Source of the DNA: Gammaproteobacteria bacterium MFB021
Lineage (GTDB): Bacteria > Pseudomonadota > Gammaproteobacteria > Pseudomonadales > Halomonadaceae
Direction of reading: 5' to 3'
DNA length: 64,000 bases
Assembly (NCBI GenBank): GCA_000737985.1
Contig: JNVT01000097.1
Coordinates: 1-64,000 of the forward strand
In this document: positions 49,924-61,006 of the stretch, piece after piece
How the letters are laid out: each line of letters opens with the position of its first letter
Numbering within the stretch: position 1 is the stretch's first letter
Made by a program: the position numbers and the translations under genes
Notes under the pieces: generated by a model
The model's input: only the letters and a program-made list of their open reading frames with translations
Told to the model about the DNA's origin: nothing
Database searches by the model: none

Positions 49924-51312
49924 TCAGTGCGCGTGGGGATGAAAAAGCCCACGCCACATGGTCAGGAACATGATCTTGAGATCTAGCCACACGGACCAGT
50001 TATCTATGTACCAGAGATCGTGCTCAATCCGCGCCTTCAGATCCGTGTCGCCCCGCCAGCCATGCACTTGGGCCCAGCCAGTGATGCCCGCATGCACCAT
50101 GTGCTTACGCATGTAGCCCGGGATCTCTTGCTTGAACCGATCAACGAAGACCGGTCGCTCGGGGCGTGGACCGACCAGAGACATATCGCCGCGGATGACA
50201 TTGAGCAGCTGCGGCAGTTCATCGAGACTGGAACGGCGTAGGAAACGTCCAATGGAGGTGGTCTTTTTGGTCTTAGCGCCGCCCCAGCGCACGCCGTGCT
50301 TCTCGGCATCAACCGGCATGGTGCGAAACTTGAGCATCTGGAACGACTCCCCGTTCCAGCTCATGCGCTGCTGGCGATAGAATACCGGCCCCCGAGAGGT
50401 CAGCTTCACCGCCAGCGCAATACTCAGCATCAGCGGCGACAGCACCACCAGTGCCAGCCCTGCCAACAGCTTGTCCTCGAGCAGCTTGATGAACCGTGAT
50501 GAGCCACTCATCGGGCTACAGCTCATATCCAGCAGGTACAAGCCCGCCACGGTGGAAATATCATGATTTAGCAGGCGTAAGCCCTGCATATCCGGCAGAT
50601 AGCGAATATTGCCGATGCAGTGGCCCAGTTGCTTCAGGATCTGATCCACGGCCTGACCACGAGACAGCGGTAGACATACCCATATCTCGTCACTTCTAAG
50701 CTCTCTGTCCACCTCGATATTGAAGGCACGGCAGTCCGGCACGCCCAAGGCTGCACAGCCGGCCGTGTCCATCAAGCGTACCGAGACGATATCGAATCCC
50801 GCAGAGGGCTGCTGTCGGACGTGCCGGAGAGCGGTCTGGCAGGAGTCAAGGTCCCCCACCAGGATCACTTTCTTGCGGTTGCGCCCCTGGCTGCGGATTC
50901 TATTCAGGATCGGATAGGCAATGGTCCGAATGCTGACGCAAAGTGCGAAAGCACTGGACAGCCACAGCGATAACCAAGTCCGCGAGAACAGCGCGCCGGT
51001 CTTGGTGAAATACAGATAAGTCAAGATCATCGCGCCTAGTATCACGACGCCTTGGGCGATTCGCACGACCAGTTCGACACGCACGGCTCCGCGCCAAGAT
51101 CGGTAAATGCCACAGGAAGAGAAAATCAGCAACCCGAGTAGCATGCCGGACAACATCATCCACTGGTAACGCTCCAACATGTCGCCCATGGAGCCGAAAC
51201 GGTACAGATATGCTAGCCCGCCCCCCGCGAGCAGAGAGGCAGCATCGGCGGCACGCGCTGCCATGTGCGAGTAGGGAGTGAACCCGGACAGCGTCTTGGC
51301 ATGCTTGGCCAT
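49924..51312 (-). CDS. wcaJ: WcaJ-type undecaprenyl-phosphate sugar-1-phosphate transferase
   Basis: 462-residue polyprenyl glycosylphosphotransferase that starts glycan assembly by moving hexose-1-phosphate from UDP-hexose to undecaprenyl phosphate. Four N-terminal membrane helices and a CoA-binding-like middle (VILVGDLDSCQTALRHV), then a re-entrant helix and the catalytic tail: FQMLKFRTMPVDAEKHG, SLDELPQLLNVIRGDMSLVG and PRPERPVFVDRF. The tail resembles WcaJ (glucose) more than WbaP (galactose), but this is a pattern judgement. It begins 4 bp after the GT2 stop. Confidence 0.92.
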   Translation of the reverse strand: MAKHAKTLSGFTPYSHMAARAADAASLLAGGGLAYLYRFGSMGDMLERYQWMMLSGMLLGLLIFSSCGIYRSWRGAVRVELVVRIAQGVVILGAMILTYLYFTKTGALFSRTWLSLWLSSAFALCVSIRTIAYPILNRIRSQGRNRKKVILVGDLDSCQTALRHVRQQPSAGFDIVSVRLMDTAGCAALGVPDCRAFNIEVDRELRSDEIWVCLPLSRGQAVDQILKQLGHCIGNIRYLPDMQGLRLLNHDISTVAGLYLLDMSCSPMSGSSRFIKLLEDKLLAGLALVVLSPLMLSIALAVKLTSRGPVFYRQQRMSWNGESFQMLKFRTMPVDAEKHGVRWGGAKTKKTTSIGRFLRRSSLDELPQLLNVIRGDMSLVGPRPERPVFVDRFKQEIPGYMRKHMVHAGITGWAQVHGWRGDTDLKARIEHDLWYIDNWSVWLDLKIMFLTMWRGLFHPHAH

Positions 51313-51316
51313 AGGG

Positions 51317-53460
<2,144 letters not shown>

Positions 53461-53470
53461 TCACAACCTC

Positions 53471-55228
53471 TTACTTGGCATCGAAGATCTCACGCCAAAA
53501 GGTACGACTCGTCATATAGCCCATTTCACTTCTATAACTTCTTTTTAGCGCCCTAAACTTAAACAAAAAATAAAGCAACGACACAAAGAACCCACAACAC
53601 TCTTTCAGAAAGAGCGTCTTATTATGTTCGGCAATGTAACCCATACCCGCCGACGGGTACTCGTAAAGCACCCTTTCAAACAGAAAAACCTCCCTAAAAT
53701 TAGCCCGGTATCCCTTGCGCTGCAAAATGGTTGCATTCTTCATCAAGAAACCCGGCACCAGGTATCCATTAACCGTAAAGGCCCTTATTACCTTTCTCAC
53801 CACCCCCTCTTTCGGCCCACCATATCGCACATCATGGTCAGCACGATAGACTGCCGTCATTTTTTCAGACGGCGTATAGGCGCCTATCTCTTCCCTAACC
53901 CTTGAGGTATCGAGGTTTTCTTTCCAGAATTGCGGTCCTTTCGCCACATCGTCGACAGCCTTGATTATAGCTCTGGCCGATGAATAATTGTAAGAAAATA
54001 CATTAGCAGCAAAAAACCTGATCGCAACCTTAGCTGTAGAAAAGAAACCAGCATCCATGTGAGATAATTTTTGTACCAAATGATTTCTGACATCAAGGTA
54101 CCAAGTGAAGGGCGAGCTCTTGAACGAGAAATCGTCACCCCATGTAGCGATGCCATTCATGGTCTTGATATTGAAGCCATTCTGCATGCTGAACATAATA
54201 TCGTCGCCCCGTACGAAGAACGGGAACGCCAGGTGTTTCACGCCAGCAATCGTAAAGGCGAAGAACCACCAGCCGCCATAGTCGATATGGCGGTCGTTAC
54301 ACTCGGCCTCCAGCAAGTCACGCACTCTGCGCATATCCAGCCCATTCTTGAGGGGATGGCAGACCCCATCGAACCGGGCCCCCTTCTCGAACAGGCGGTA
54401 CGACTCAACTTCACGCAGCATGCTACCTGACAAAGCCACACGCTCGTCGCACACGTAGCTCATGTAAGTATGTGTGCGGCGAATGGACTCGATTTCACAA
54501 GACGCATCGTCATCCATGAACAAGCAATGGCTGAAGCCGTTATCCTGCAGGTGCATTAGCCCCCGGGTGAATCCACCCGAACCGCCCAAATTGGGGCTCG
54601 GAATAACCGTGGCCCCTTCGGCCTCCGAGGGCTCTAGGTTTCGGGAATTATCCACGACCACAAGCCTGATTGAGCCGGATGTCCCGAGATTGGCCGTCAC
54701 CTGCTCATTGATCCGACGAATCGCGGGCACAACCGCCTGCTTTCGGTTGAAGTGGGTGACCACGATGCCCAGGTCCACTGAACGCTTCTCCGAATCCTGG
54801 GTGACCCACCGCGCGCCGATGAAGGTAGCCTCTCCGAGAGCGCGCAACTGAATGAACAGTATCCCCGCCTCTAGGGCAACCCATTCGGCCAGTTCCAGAC
54901 ACGTTGGCTCATCAGTTGCAAGCGTCAGGGTTGCTTCTCGCAGCCAGCGCGTGGCATGGCCGATACGGTGCAAACCGATCCGCACCTGGAAGCGCCCGGC
55001 CCCTTCGAGCTCCAATGCCAACGTTTCCAGCCCACAGTCCTGCTTCCAGCGCTCGACCGTCAAACCATTGAAGAGAGTGTCGAAGGATGCGACACCTCCC
55101 GGGAAGAACGAAATCTCCTGACGCTCTCGGGAAGCGTAGGCGTTATAACGGCTTCTCACATAGAGCTTTTCATCCGCCGACAGCTCTAGCGACGGCAGAA
55201 TGAACCGCTGAATCACCTGCCGGCTCAT
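53471..55228 (-). CDS. GlfT2-like polymerising galactofuranosyltransferase
   Basis: About 585 residues. The N-terminal domain (QRFILPSLELSADEKLYVRS; ISFFPGGVASFDTLFNGLTV) resembles the beta-sandwich of mycobacterial GlfT2. The GT-A core has VVVDNSRN, SPNLGGSGGFTRGLMHLQ, metal motif CLFMDDDASCEIESI, GGWWFFAF, FPFFVRGDDIMFSM and a later SPFTWYLDVRNHLV, matching GlfT2 order. It should use UDP-Galf. ATG 55228 is chosen because homology starts there; a GTG at 55345 gives 39 further residues. The 3' half is clearly AT-richer than the neighbours, a sign of transfer. Confidence 0.83.
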   Translation of the reverse strand: MSRQVIQRFILPSLELSADEKLYVRSRYNAYASRERQEISFFPGGVASFDTLFNGLTVERWKQDCGLETLALELEGAGRFQVRIGLHRIGHATRWLREATLTLATDEPTCLELAEWVALEAGILFIQLRALGEATFIGARWVTQDSEKRSVDLGIVVTHFNRKQAVVPAIRRINEQVTANLGTSGSIRLVVVDNSRNLEPSEAEGATVIPSPNLGGSGGFTRGLMHLQDNGFSHCLFMDDDASCEIESIRRTHTYMSYVCDERVALSGSMLREVESYRLFEKGARFDGVCHPLKNGLDMRRVRDLLEAECNDRHIDYGGWWFFAFTIAGVKHLAFPFFVRGDDIMFSMQNGFNIKTMNGIATWGDDFSFKSSPFTWYLDVRNHLVQKLSHMDAGFFSTAKVAIRFFAANVFSYNYSSARAIIKAVDDVAKGPQFWKENLDTSRVREEIGAYTPSEKMTAVYRADHDVRYGGPKEGVVRKVIRAFTVNGYLVPGFLMKNATILQRKGYRANFREVFLFERVLYEYPSAGMGYIAEHNKTLFLKECCGFFVSLLYFLFKFRALKRSYRSEMGYMTSRTFWREIFDAK

Positions 55229-55355
55229 ACCATTACTGTCGTAAATCCGGTCACTAGACAAAACTGGTTTCTCCAAAAACTCTTTATATGATGGACACAC
55301 GACAGCAACGATAGGCCATATGGGTGAACAACACTCCAGCGACACCGAACGCGCG

Positions 55356-56003
55356 TCAATGGTCCAGCCGGATCACACGATCACACAATCTTTCGACCTG
55401 AGCCGCATCGTGTGAGACGAAGACAATGGTCTGATCCCTGCAGTGCATCTTCTCCATCATGGCCTGCTCCGCCTTTCCCCTGAAGTCTTCATCACCGACG
55501 CTAAGGACTTCATCGATCAACAGAACATCGGGGGTCAATGTAACGCCAACAGCAAAGCCGAGGCGAGAACGCATGCCAGAGGAGTAGGTTTTAATGGGCT
55601 GATAGACAAACTCTCCCAGTCCGGAGAATTCAATTATCTCATCCATTGAGCGCTTGATCCTGCGCTTCGAGAATCCCATCAACATGCCATTGATAATGAT
55701 ATTATCGATACCGCTCAGTTCATCATCGAACCCGGCCTGCAGCGCCAAGAGGCCCACACTCACCCCATGGTTGGTGATGCGACCTCGGTCCGGCGCCAAG
55801 ATTCCTGCCATGACCTTCAGCAGGGTCGATTTGCCGGCACCATTGTGTCCTACGATGCCCAGCGTCTCACCGCGAAAGACACTCAGAGATACACTCGACA
55901 ACGCCTTGTAGTACTTCTTTCCTTCAATGGGCTCATTCAACCGGTAGCGTATCTCAACTGACTCCAGCTCCAGCGCCACCTTGGCTTGACTCTGTTCACT
56001 CAT
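55356..56003 (-). CDS. wzt: Wzt-type polysaccharide ABC transporter ATPase (short form)
   Basis: 215-residue ATPase of the polysaccharide export ABC system: Walker [12 protein letters not shown], signature [12 protein letters not shown], Walker [16 protein letters not shown], switch FVSHDAAQV. It lacks the C-terminal carbohydrate-binding domain of long Wzt proteins, like KpsT and the Wzt of Klebsiella galactan I. ATG 56003 overlaps the Wzm stop by 4 nt; an in-frame ATG at 56117 lies within wzm and is rejected. Confidence 0.93.
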   Translation of the reverse strand: MSEQSQAKVALELESVEIRYRLNEPIEGKKYYKALSSVSLSVFRGETLGIVGHNGAGKSTLLKVMAGILAPDRGRITNHGVSVGLLALQAGFDDELSGIDNIIINGMLMGFSKRRIKRSMDEIIEFSGLGEFVYQPIKTYSSGMRSRLGFAVGVTLTPDVLLIDEVLSVGDEDFRGKAEQAMMEKMHCRDQTIVFVSHDAAQVERLCDRVIRLDH

Positions 56004-56806
56004 CGCATGGCCACCTTGACCAAATTCCTGTGTACCAACCCATACACAACCAACACCGCCATCGCGATAGCACCGACCACCAGCACGAGCTGCAAAAAGA
56101 CATCCCAGCTCGGCCACTCACCGGCCATGAGGATTGTCCGGTAGACCTCAAGCAGACTGGCAATGGGGTTCATGAAGAACAGATCGCGAAATTCAACTGG
56201 TACGCGCTCCGCTGTAAAGAAGACTCCGCTGAAGAACATCAGGAACTGGACGCCCGTGGGAATGATCTGCAGCAGGTCCTTGACCACCACCACCATCATC
56301 GCCACAAGCAACCCAAGGACCGTCATCAGCAGGAACTGCAGCAGGAACACCGGCAATAGTCCCAGCCACGTCAGATTGGGCGCATAGCCCATCAACAGCA
56401 GGAAAGCCACCAGCATAAGAAACACAGGCACCTGCTTGATTGAAGACTGCAGGACCGAGACGAACGGAAAAAAGACCGGGTTGATCCGCACCTGCTGCAT
56501 TAGAAATCGCTCATCCAGTATGGACGGCGCCGACATCAGAATCCCCTTGGCAAACCACTGGAAAGGAACCAATCCCGTTATCAGGTATACGACAAACTCA
56601 CTCCCCGTAGCGCCGGTCGAATGCTGAAAAAGCAGGACGCCGAAGACGAAGTAGAAGATCCCCATATACAGTAGAGGCTCCACGACCCACCACAGATAAC
56701 TCAGTTTATTTCTTTTGGCCTCTGATTTCAGGTTCATAAATGACTTTGTCAAAGCCAGCTCCAAAAAAACCAGAAGCCTACTAAAAAAAATCATCCCGTT
56801 TCTCAT
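56000..56806 (-). CDS. wzm: Wzm-type polysaccharide ABC transporter permease
   Basis: About 268 residues, six hydrophobic helices; ABC-2 type. [27 protein letters not shown] is the conserved N-terminal region of Wzm/KpsM permeases, and [19 protein letters not shown] the conserved C-terminal one. Together with Wzt it exports the undecaprenyl-linked glycan across the inner membrane. The start is uncertain: ATG 56806 is used here, ATG 56794 and a GTG at 56848 are alternatives. First gene of the leftward wzm-wzt-glfT2-glf-GT2-wcaJ-galE run. Confidence 0.9.
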   Translation of the reverse strand: MRNGMIFFSRLLVFLELALTKSFMNLKSEAKRNKLSYLWWVVEPLLYMGIFYFVFGVLLFQHSTGATGSEFVVYLITGLVPFQWFAKGILMSAPSILDERFLMQQVRINPVFFPFVSVLQSSIKQVPVFLMLVAFLLLMGYAPNLTWLGLLPVFLLQFLLMTVLGLLVAMMVVVVKDLLQIIPTGVQFLMFFSGVFFTAERVPVEFRDLFFMNPIASLLEVYRTILMAGEWPSWDVFLQLVLVVGAIAMAVLVVYGLVHRNLVKVAMR

Positions 56807-56848
56807 AACAGAACCACATTCCAATTCACTCAAAAGAGCATACCTCAC

Positions 56849-57622
56849 GGCTTTCGAAAACAGCTAAAAAACTAAAACCCCAGAACAAAAGCTCAAAAAA
56901 TTTACCACGCGACAAACCGTTACACAAACCAGTCATTAATTTATTAGATTATTCGACTTATCCTGTGGGCTTGGACGGTTCCATCATACGACCCAAAGGG
57001 TCAACGACACTCGATGCGCTTGATGCCATTCTCAGGCTATGCGCGCAGATGAGGTGGCGAGGATACCGCAAGAAATTCGTGGGGCGCCAGGTTTTGTCAG
57101 CAAATTCATGGGCTGAGCAGACCTCTCTGCCCTCCGGACGGGGGCCAAGCAAGCCAGAACCCACTCAAGGACGTCAGGCAGGCAGATACTGGCCGGGGCG
57201 ATGGGGCCTCGAAAAGCTCGTCGAAGCCGCTCACCCGATGCTGGGCATGGAAAATAATTAAGGAACATCTTACATTCACAACCCAACAGCCACTGTAGCC
57301 CCTTGAGCGCGAGAGCTGAAAAATAATTTGTATTCCCGACCAGCAGAGAACAGGAAAAAGTCTTGGATTATCAACCTACTTGACTTCGACGATCAGGTGT
57401 AGCATTCGCTTTTTCAAGCACACCCCACCCTGAACTATTACCATTATCACAAACTCCACTAAAAAAACAAAACTGCCATCATGATGATACTGACTTGTGC
57501 TAAAACTTTACTCAAAGGCTATCAGGAACCAATCTGTATCCATGCTAATAGTCGTGCCTGTGGGTGACTGCGAACGAGTGGCTGGCGTCTTATTGACCGG
57601 GGCCGAGTGAGGTTTTCAGAAC
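56849..57622. other. 774-bp AT-rich leader with unrecognised GC-richer block
   Basis: Between wzm and the glyA terminator. 56849-56970 and 57255-57600 are markedly AT-rich; 57000-57250 is GC-richer and carries open frames on both strands that match nothing I recognise and lack good ribosome sites. The polysaccharide operon promoter is presumably here. I see no JUMPstart/ops element, tRNA or IS ends. Confidence 0.5.
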
Positions 57623-57653
57623 CAAAAAATGGAGCGCCGCATGGCGGCGCCCC
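57623..57653 (-). terminator. intrinsic terminator of glyA
   Basis: 10-bp GC-rich stem (one G-T pair) with a CAT loop, followed by ATTTTTTGG on the minus strand, 46 nt past the glyA stop. Confidence 0.88.
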
Positions 57654-57699
57654 ACTTCCCTCAGATCATCGACCCGGCGCTCTGCCGAGTCAAATCTCC

Positions 57700-58962
57700 T
57701 CAGCGATACACCGGCAACCGGCCGCAGACCGTTTCGACCTTGCCCTTCACCGCGTTCTCGGCTTCGCTCGAGTCGCCCTGCTGCATGGCGTCGAGGATAT
57801 CGCAGATCCAGCCGGCGAGATCGCTGCACTCGGTCTCACCGAAGCCGCGGGTGGTCACTGCCGGGGTGCCGATACGCAGGCCGGAGGTGACGAACGGGCT
57901 CTGCGGGTCGTTGGGCACGGCGTTCTTGTTGACGGTGATGTGCGCGCGACCCAGCGCCGCATCGGCGTCCTTGCCGGTCAGGCCCTGCTTGACCAGCGAG
58001 AGCAGGAACAGATGGTCTTCGGTGCCGCCGGAGACGACTTCGTAGCCGCGCTCGATGAACACGCCGGCCATCGCCTGGGCGTTCTTGACCACCTGCTGCT
58101 GGTAGCTCTTGAACTCGGGGTCCATGGCTTCCTTGAAGCAGACCGCCTTGGCCGCGATGACGTGCATCAGCGGGCCACCCTGGCCACCGGGGAATACCGC
58201 AGCCTGCAGCTTCTTCTCGATCTCGGCATCGTTCTCGGCGGAGAGAATCAGGCCGCCACGCGGGCCGCGCAGAGTCTTGTGCGTGGTGGTGGTGACCACG
58301 TGGGCATGCGCCAGCGGGCTGGGGTAGACGCCAGCGGCGACCAGACCGGCGACGTGCGCCATGTCGACCAGCAGGTAGGCACCCACGCTGTCGGCGATCT
58401 CGCGGAACTTGGCCCAGTCGATGATCTGGGAGTAGGCCGAGAAGCCGGCGATGATCATCTTCGGCTGATGTTCCTTGGCCAGCTTGGCGACTTCGTCGTA
58501 ATCGATCCGGCCGCTCTCGTCGATACCGTACTGCACCGCATTGTAGTGCTTGCCGGAGAAGCTCGGCTTGGCGCCGTGGGTCAGGTGGCCACCGGCGTCA
58601 AGGCTCATGCCGAGAATGGTGTCGCCCGGCTTGACCAGCGCCTGGAACACGGCGCCGTTGGCCTGGGAACCGGAGTGCGGCTGGACGTTGGCGTAGCTCG
58701 CGCCGAACAGTTCCTTGGCGTAGTCGATCGCCATCTGCTCGATCACGTCGACGTGCTCGCAGCCGCCGTAGTAACGCTTGCCGGGATAGCCTTCCGCGTA
58801 CTTGTTGGTCAGCTGCGCGCCCTGCGCCTGCATCACGCGCGGGCTGGCGTAGTTCTCGGAAGCGATCAGTTCGATATGCGCTTCCTGGCGCGCGACTTCC
58901 TGCTGCATCGCTTTCCACAGGGCATCGTCGAATCCGGCAATCTGCATGTCTCGCGTGAACAT
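57700..58962 (-). CDS. glyA: serine hydroxymethyltransferase
   Basis: PLP enzyme interconverting serine and glycine with tetrahydrofolate, the main C1 source. 420 residues (E. coli 417). [18 protein letters not shown] near the N-terminus, [40 protein letters not shown] and the PLP lysine in [19 protein letters not shown] at 58962 has AGGA about 9 nt upstream; further-upstream ATGs extend into non-conserved sequence. Monocistronic, with its own terminator. Confidence 0.97.
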   Translation of the reverse strand: MFTRDMQIAGFDDALWKAMQQEVARQEAHIELIASENYASPRVMQAQGAQLTNKYAEGYPGKRYYGGCEHVDVIEQMAIDYAKELFGASYANVQPHSGSQANGAVFQALVKPGDTILGMSLDAGGHLTHGAKPSFSGKHYNAVQYGIDESGRIDYDEVAKLAKEHQPKMIIAGFSAYSQIIDWAKFREIADSVGAYLLVDMAHVAGLVAAGVYPSPLAHAHVVTTTTHKTLRGPRGGLILSAENDAEIEKKLQAAVFPGGQGGPLMHVIAAKAVCFKEAMDPEFKSYQQQVVKNAQAMAGVFIERGYEVVSGGTEDHLFLLSLVKQGLTGKDADAALGRAHITVNKNAVPNDPQSPFVTSGLRIGTPAVTTRGFGETECSDLAGWICDILDAMQQGDSSEAENAVKGKVETVCGRLPVYR

Positions 58963-59313
58963 CGGCGGGTATCCTCGGCTCGGGGAGGGGACGATCGGAC
59001 CCGCCCCCGGCGGACTCCGATCATGAAAACGTGGCGCGATGATACCCCAGCGCCGGCGGCCTTTCCTATGAAAGTCCGTCATGCGCGCGCGCATAATTTC
59101 TTACCTTGGCTTTAGCCTGGGTAAAACGTCACCGGATGCGACATCCGCTGTCGGCGCACCGTCTTTCGGGTGCGCCGCGCGGACCGCTGGCATGCTGGAG
59201 TTTGCCTACACCATTCGCGCCCGGCGCCGCCTTGGTGCCAGCGCGCGTCGCACATCGCGGGTGGCCGCTGACGACGCTGCGCCGCCAGCGGAATGCTCGA
59301 CCGGCGCCGCGCC
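58963..59313. other. 351-bp intergenic region before glyA
   Basis: Between the aldehyde dehydrogenase stop and the glyA start. It holds a 9-bp inverted repeat CGGCGCACC / GGTGCGCCG (59152-59177) that may end the dehydrogenase transcript, though without a T-tract, and the glyA leader. No glycine riboswitch or small gene was recognised. Confidence 0.5.
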
Positions 59314-60891
59314 TCAGGGGGCCAACGAGATCCAGACGGTCTTGAGGTCGGAGTACTCCTCCAGCGAGTGGTGGGACTTGTCGCGGCCGTTGCCCGACTG
59401 CTTGACGCCACCGAAGGGTACGGTCTGGTCCATCCCAGCCCAGTTGTTGACGTAGACCTGCCCCGACTGCAGCCGCCGCGAGACGCGCATGATGCGGTCG
59501 ATATCCTGGCTCCAGACCCCCGCCGCCAGGCCGTAGTCGCTGTCATTGGCCAGCGCGATCGCCTCTTCTTCGGTATCGAAGCCGAAGACCGACAGCACCG
59601 GGCCGAAGATCTCCTCGCGGCCGATCGCCATGCTCGGCGAGACGCCGTCGAAGATCGTCGGCGGAATGAATAGCCCCGGCCCCTCCGTGGCGCTGCCGCC
59701 GCTGCGCAGGGTGGCGCCCTCTTCGACACCGCGGCGGATATAGTCGAGCACGCGCTGATACTGGGTGCGGTCGACCATCGCGCCCATGAAGCTCGACGGA
59801 TCTAATGGATCGCCCGGCTGCATATGCTCGGCGGCCGCCAGCAGCTTGTCGACGAAGGTCTCGCGGATGCGGTTTTCCACCAGCAGCCGGGAGGCGGCGA
59901 TGCACACCTCCCCCTGGTTATGGAAGATCGCCTCGGCGGCATGACGAGCCACGGCGTCGAGATCCTTGCAGTCGGCGAAGACCAGGTTGGGGCTCTTGCC
60001 GCCACACTCGAGATAGACGCGCTTGAGATTGGATTGCCCGGCGTACTGCATCAACTGCTTGCCCACCGCGGTGGAGCCGGTGAAGGCGAGGCAGTCGACG
60101 CCCATCGACAGCGCCAGCGCCTTGCCCACGGTGTGGCCGAAACCGGGGAGTACCTGGAAGACGCCGGCAGGTAGCCCGGCCTCGCGCGCCAGCGCCGCCA
60201 GACGCAGCGCCGACAGCGGTGACTTCTCCGAAGGCTTCAAGATCACGCTGTTGCCGGCGGCCAAGGCCGGGGCGATCTTCCACGCGGTCATCATCAACGG
60301 GAAGTTCCACGGCACGATCGAGGCGACCACCCCGAGTGGCTCGCGCAGCACCAGGCCCAGAGCATCGTCGCCGGTGGGCGCGACTTCGCCGTAGAGCTTG
60401 TCGATCGACTCGGCGTGATGGCGCAGGCAGCCGATGGCACCGTTCATGTCCCCCAGGGAGCTGCCGATCGGCTTGCCCATGTCGAGGGTGTCGAGCAGCG
60501 CCAGCTCCGCCTTGTGTGCCTCCATCAGCTCGGCAAGGCGCAGCAGCACCGCCTTGCGCGCCCCGGGCGGACGCCGCGACCACGCCCCTTCATCGAAGGC
60601 ACGCCGCGCTCGGGCCACGGCCTTGTCGGCGTCGGCGACATCGCAGCTGGCGACCTCGGCGAGGGTGTCGCCGGTGGCCGGGTTGATGCTGGCGAAGGTC
60701 TCGCCGCTCTCCGCGTCGACGAAAGCATCGTCGATGAAGGCGCGGGTCTCGATCGTCAGCTCGCCGGCCAGACGCTGCCAGTCGGCCCGGGTCATCGCAT
60801 CGGTCTTTGTTTCGGTCATCGCATCGGTCTTTGTTTCGGTCATAGCATCGGTCTTTGTTTCGGTCATCGCATCGCTCATTGCATGGCTCAT
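59314..60891 (-). CDS. NAD(P)-dependent aldehyde dehydrogenase (PuuC-like) with N-terminal repeats
   Basis: 525-residue aldehyde dehydrogenase. Catalytic Glu in LECGGKSPN, catalytic Cys in NQGEVCIAASR, cofactor region GFGHTVGKALA and AFTGSTAVGK, and FGPVLSVFGFDTEEEA. The pattern is closest to gamma-glutamyl-gamma-aminobutyraldehyde dehydrogenase (PuuC) and related broad-specificity enzymes; substrate not certain. The N-terminus consists of three copies of MTETKTDA preceding MTRADWQRLAGEL where the conserved fold starts, so about 30 residues are extra and unstructured. GAGGGAG about 9 nt before ATG 60891 supports translation of the repeats. No operon partner. Confidence 0.9.
   Translation of the reverse strand: MSHAMSDAMTETKTDAMTETKTDAMTETKTDAMTRADWQRLAGELTIETRAFIDDAFVDAESGETFASINPATGDTLAEVASCDVADADKAVARARRAFDEGAWSRRPPGARKAVLLRLAELMEAHKAELALLDTLDMGKPIGSSLGDMNGAIGCLRHHAESIDKLYGEVAPTGDDALGLVLREPLGVVASIVPWNFPLMMTAWKIAPALAAGNSVILKPSEKSPLSALRLAALAREAGLPAGVFQVLPGFGHTVGKALALSMGVDCLAFTGSTAVGKQLMQYAGQSNLKRVYLECGGKSPNLVFADCKDLDAVARHAAEAIFHNQGEVCIAASRLLVENRIRETFVDKLLAAAEHMQPGDPLDPSSFMGAMVDRTQYQRVLDYIRRGVEEGATLRSGGSATEGPGLFIPPTIFDGVSPSMAIGREEIFGPVLSVFGFDTEEEAIALANDSDYGLAAGVWSQDIDRIMRVSRRLQSGQVYVNNWAGMDQTVPFGGVKQSGNGRDKSHHSLEEYSDLKTVWISLAP
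60793..60874. repeat. in-frame 24-bp tandem repeat (3.4 copies) at the dehydrogenase start
   Basis: Units at 60793, 60817 and 60841 are nearly identical 24-mers (one base change in the third), with a 10-nt partial fourth. Each encodes MTETKTDA and brings an in-frame ATG. Copy-number change would keep the frame. Confidence 0.9.
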
Positions 60892-61006
60892 CGCGGGTTT
60901 CTCCCTCGGACGCTGTCAGCAGAGCATACGCCGGCCGAGGCCTGCGCGGCACCTCGCCGTGGAGCCCCGCGCACGCCCCACCACTTCGCTAACCGCCCTT
61001 CCCCAA

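Noticed and set aside
57000-57261. Possible transposase or small gene in the GC-richer intergenic block
   Set aside because: Open frames of about 98 (plus) and 84 (minus) codons, but no DDE/HTH motif, no terminal inverted repeats, no Shine-Dalgarno and no recognised family.
56849-57622. JUMPstart/ops element expected upstream of a polysaccharide operon
   Set aside because: GGCGGTAG or its complement was not found in this interval, so RfaH control is not supported by sequence.
58963-59313. Glycine riboswitch or other structured leader for glyA
   Set aside because: No aptamer core recognised; the only dyad (59152-59177) is a simple hairpin far from the start.
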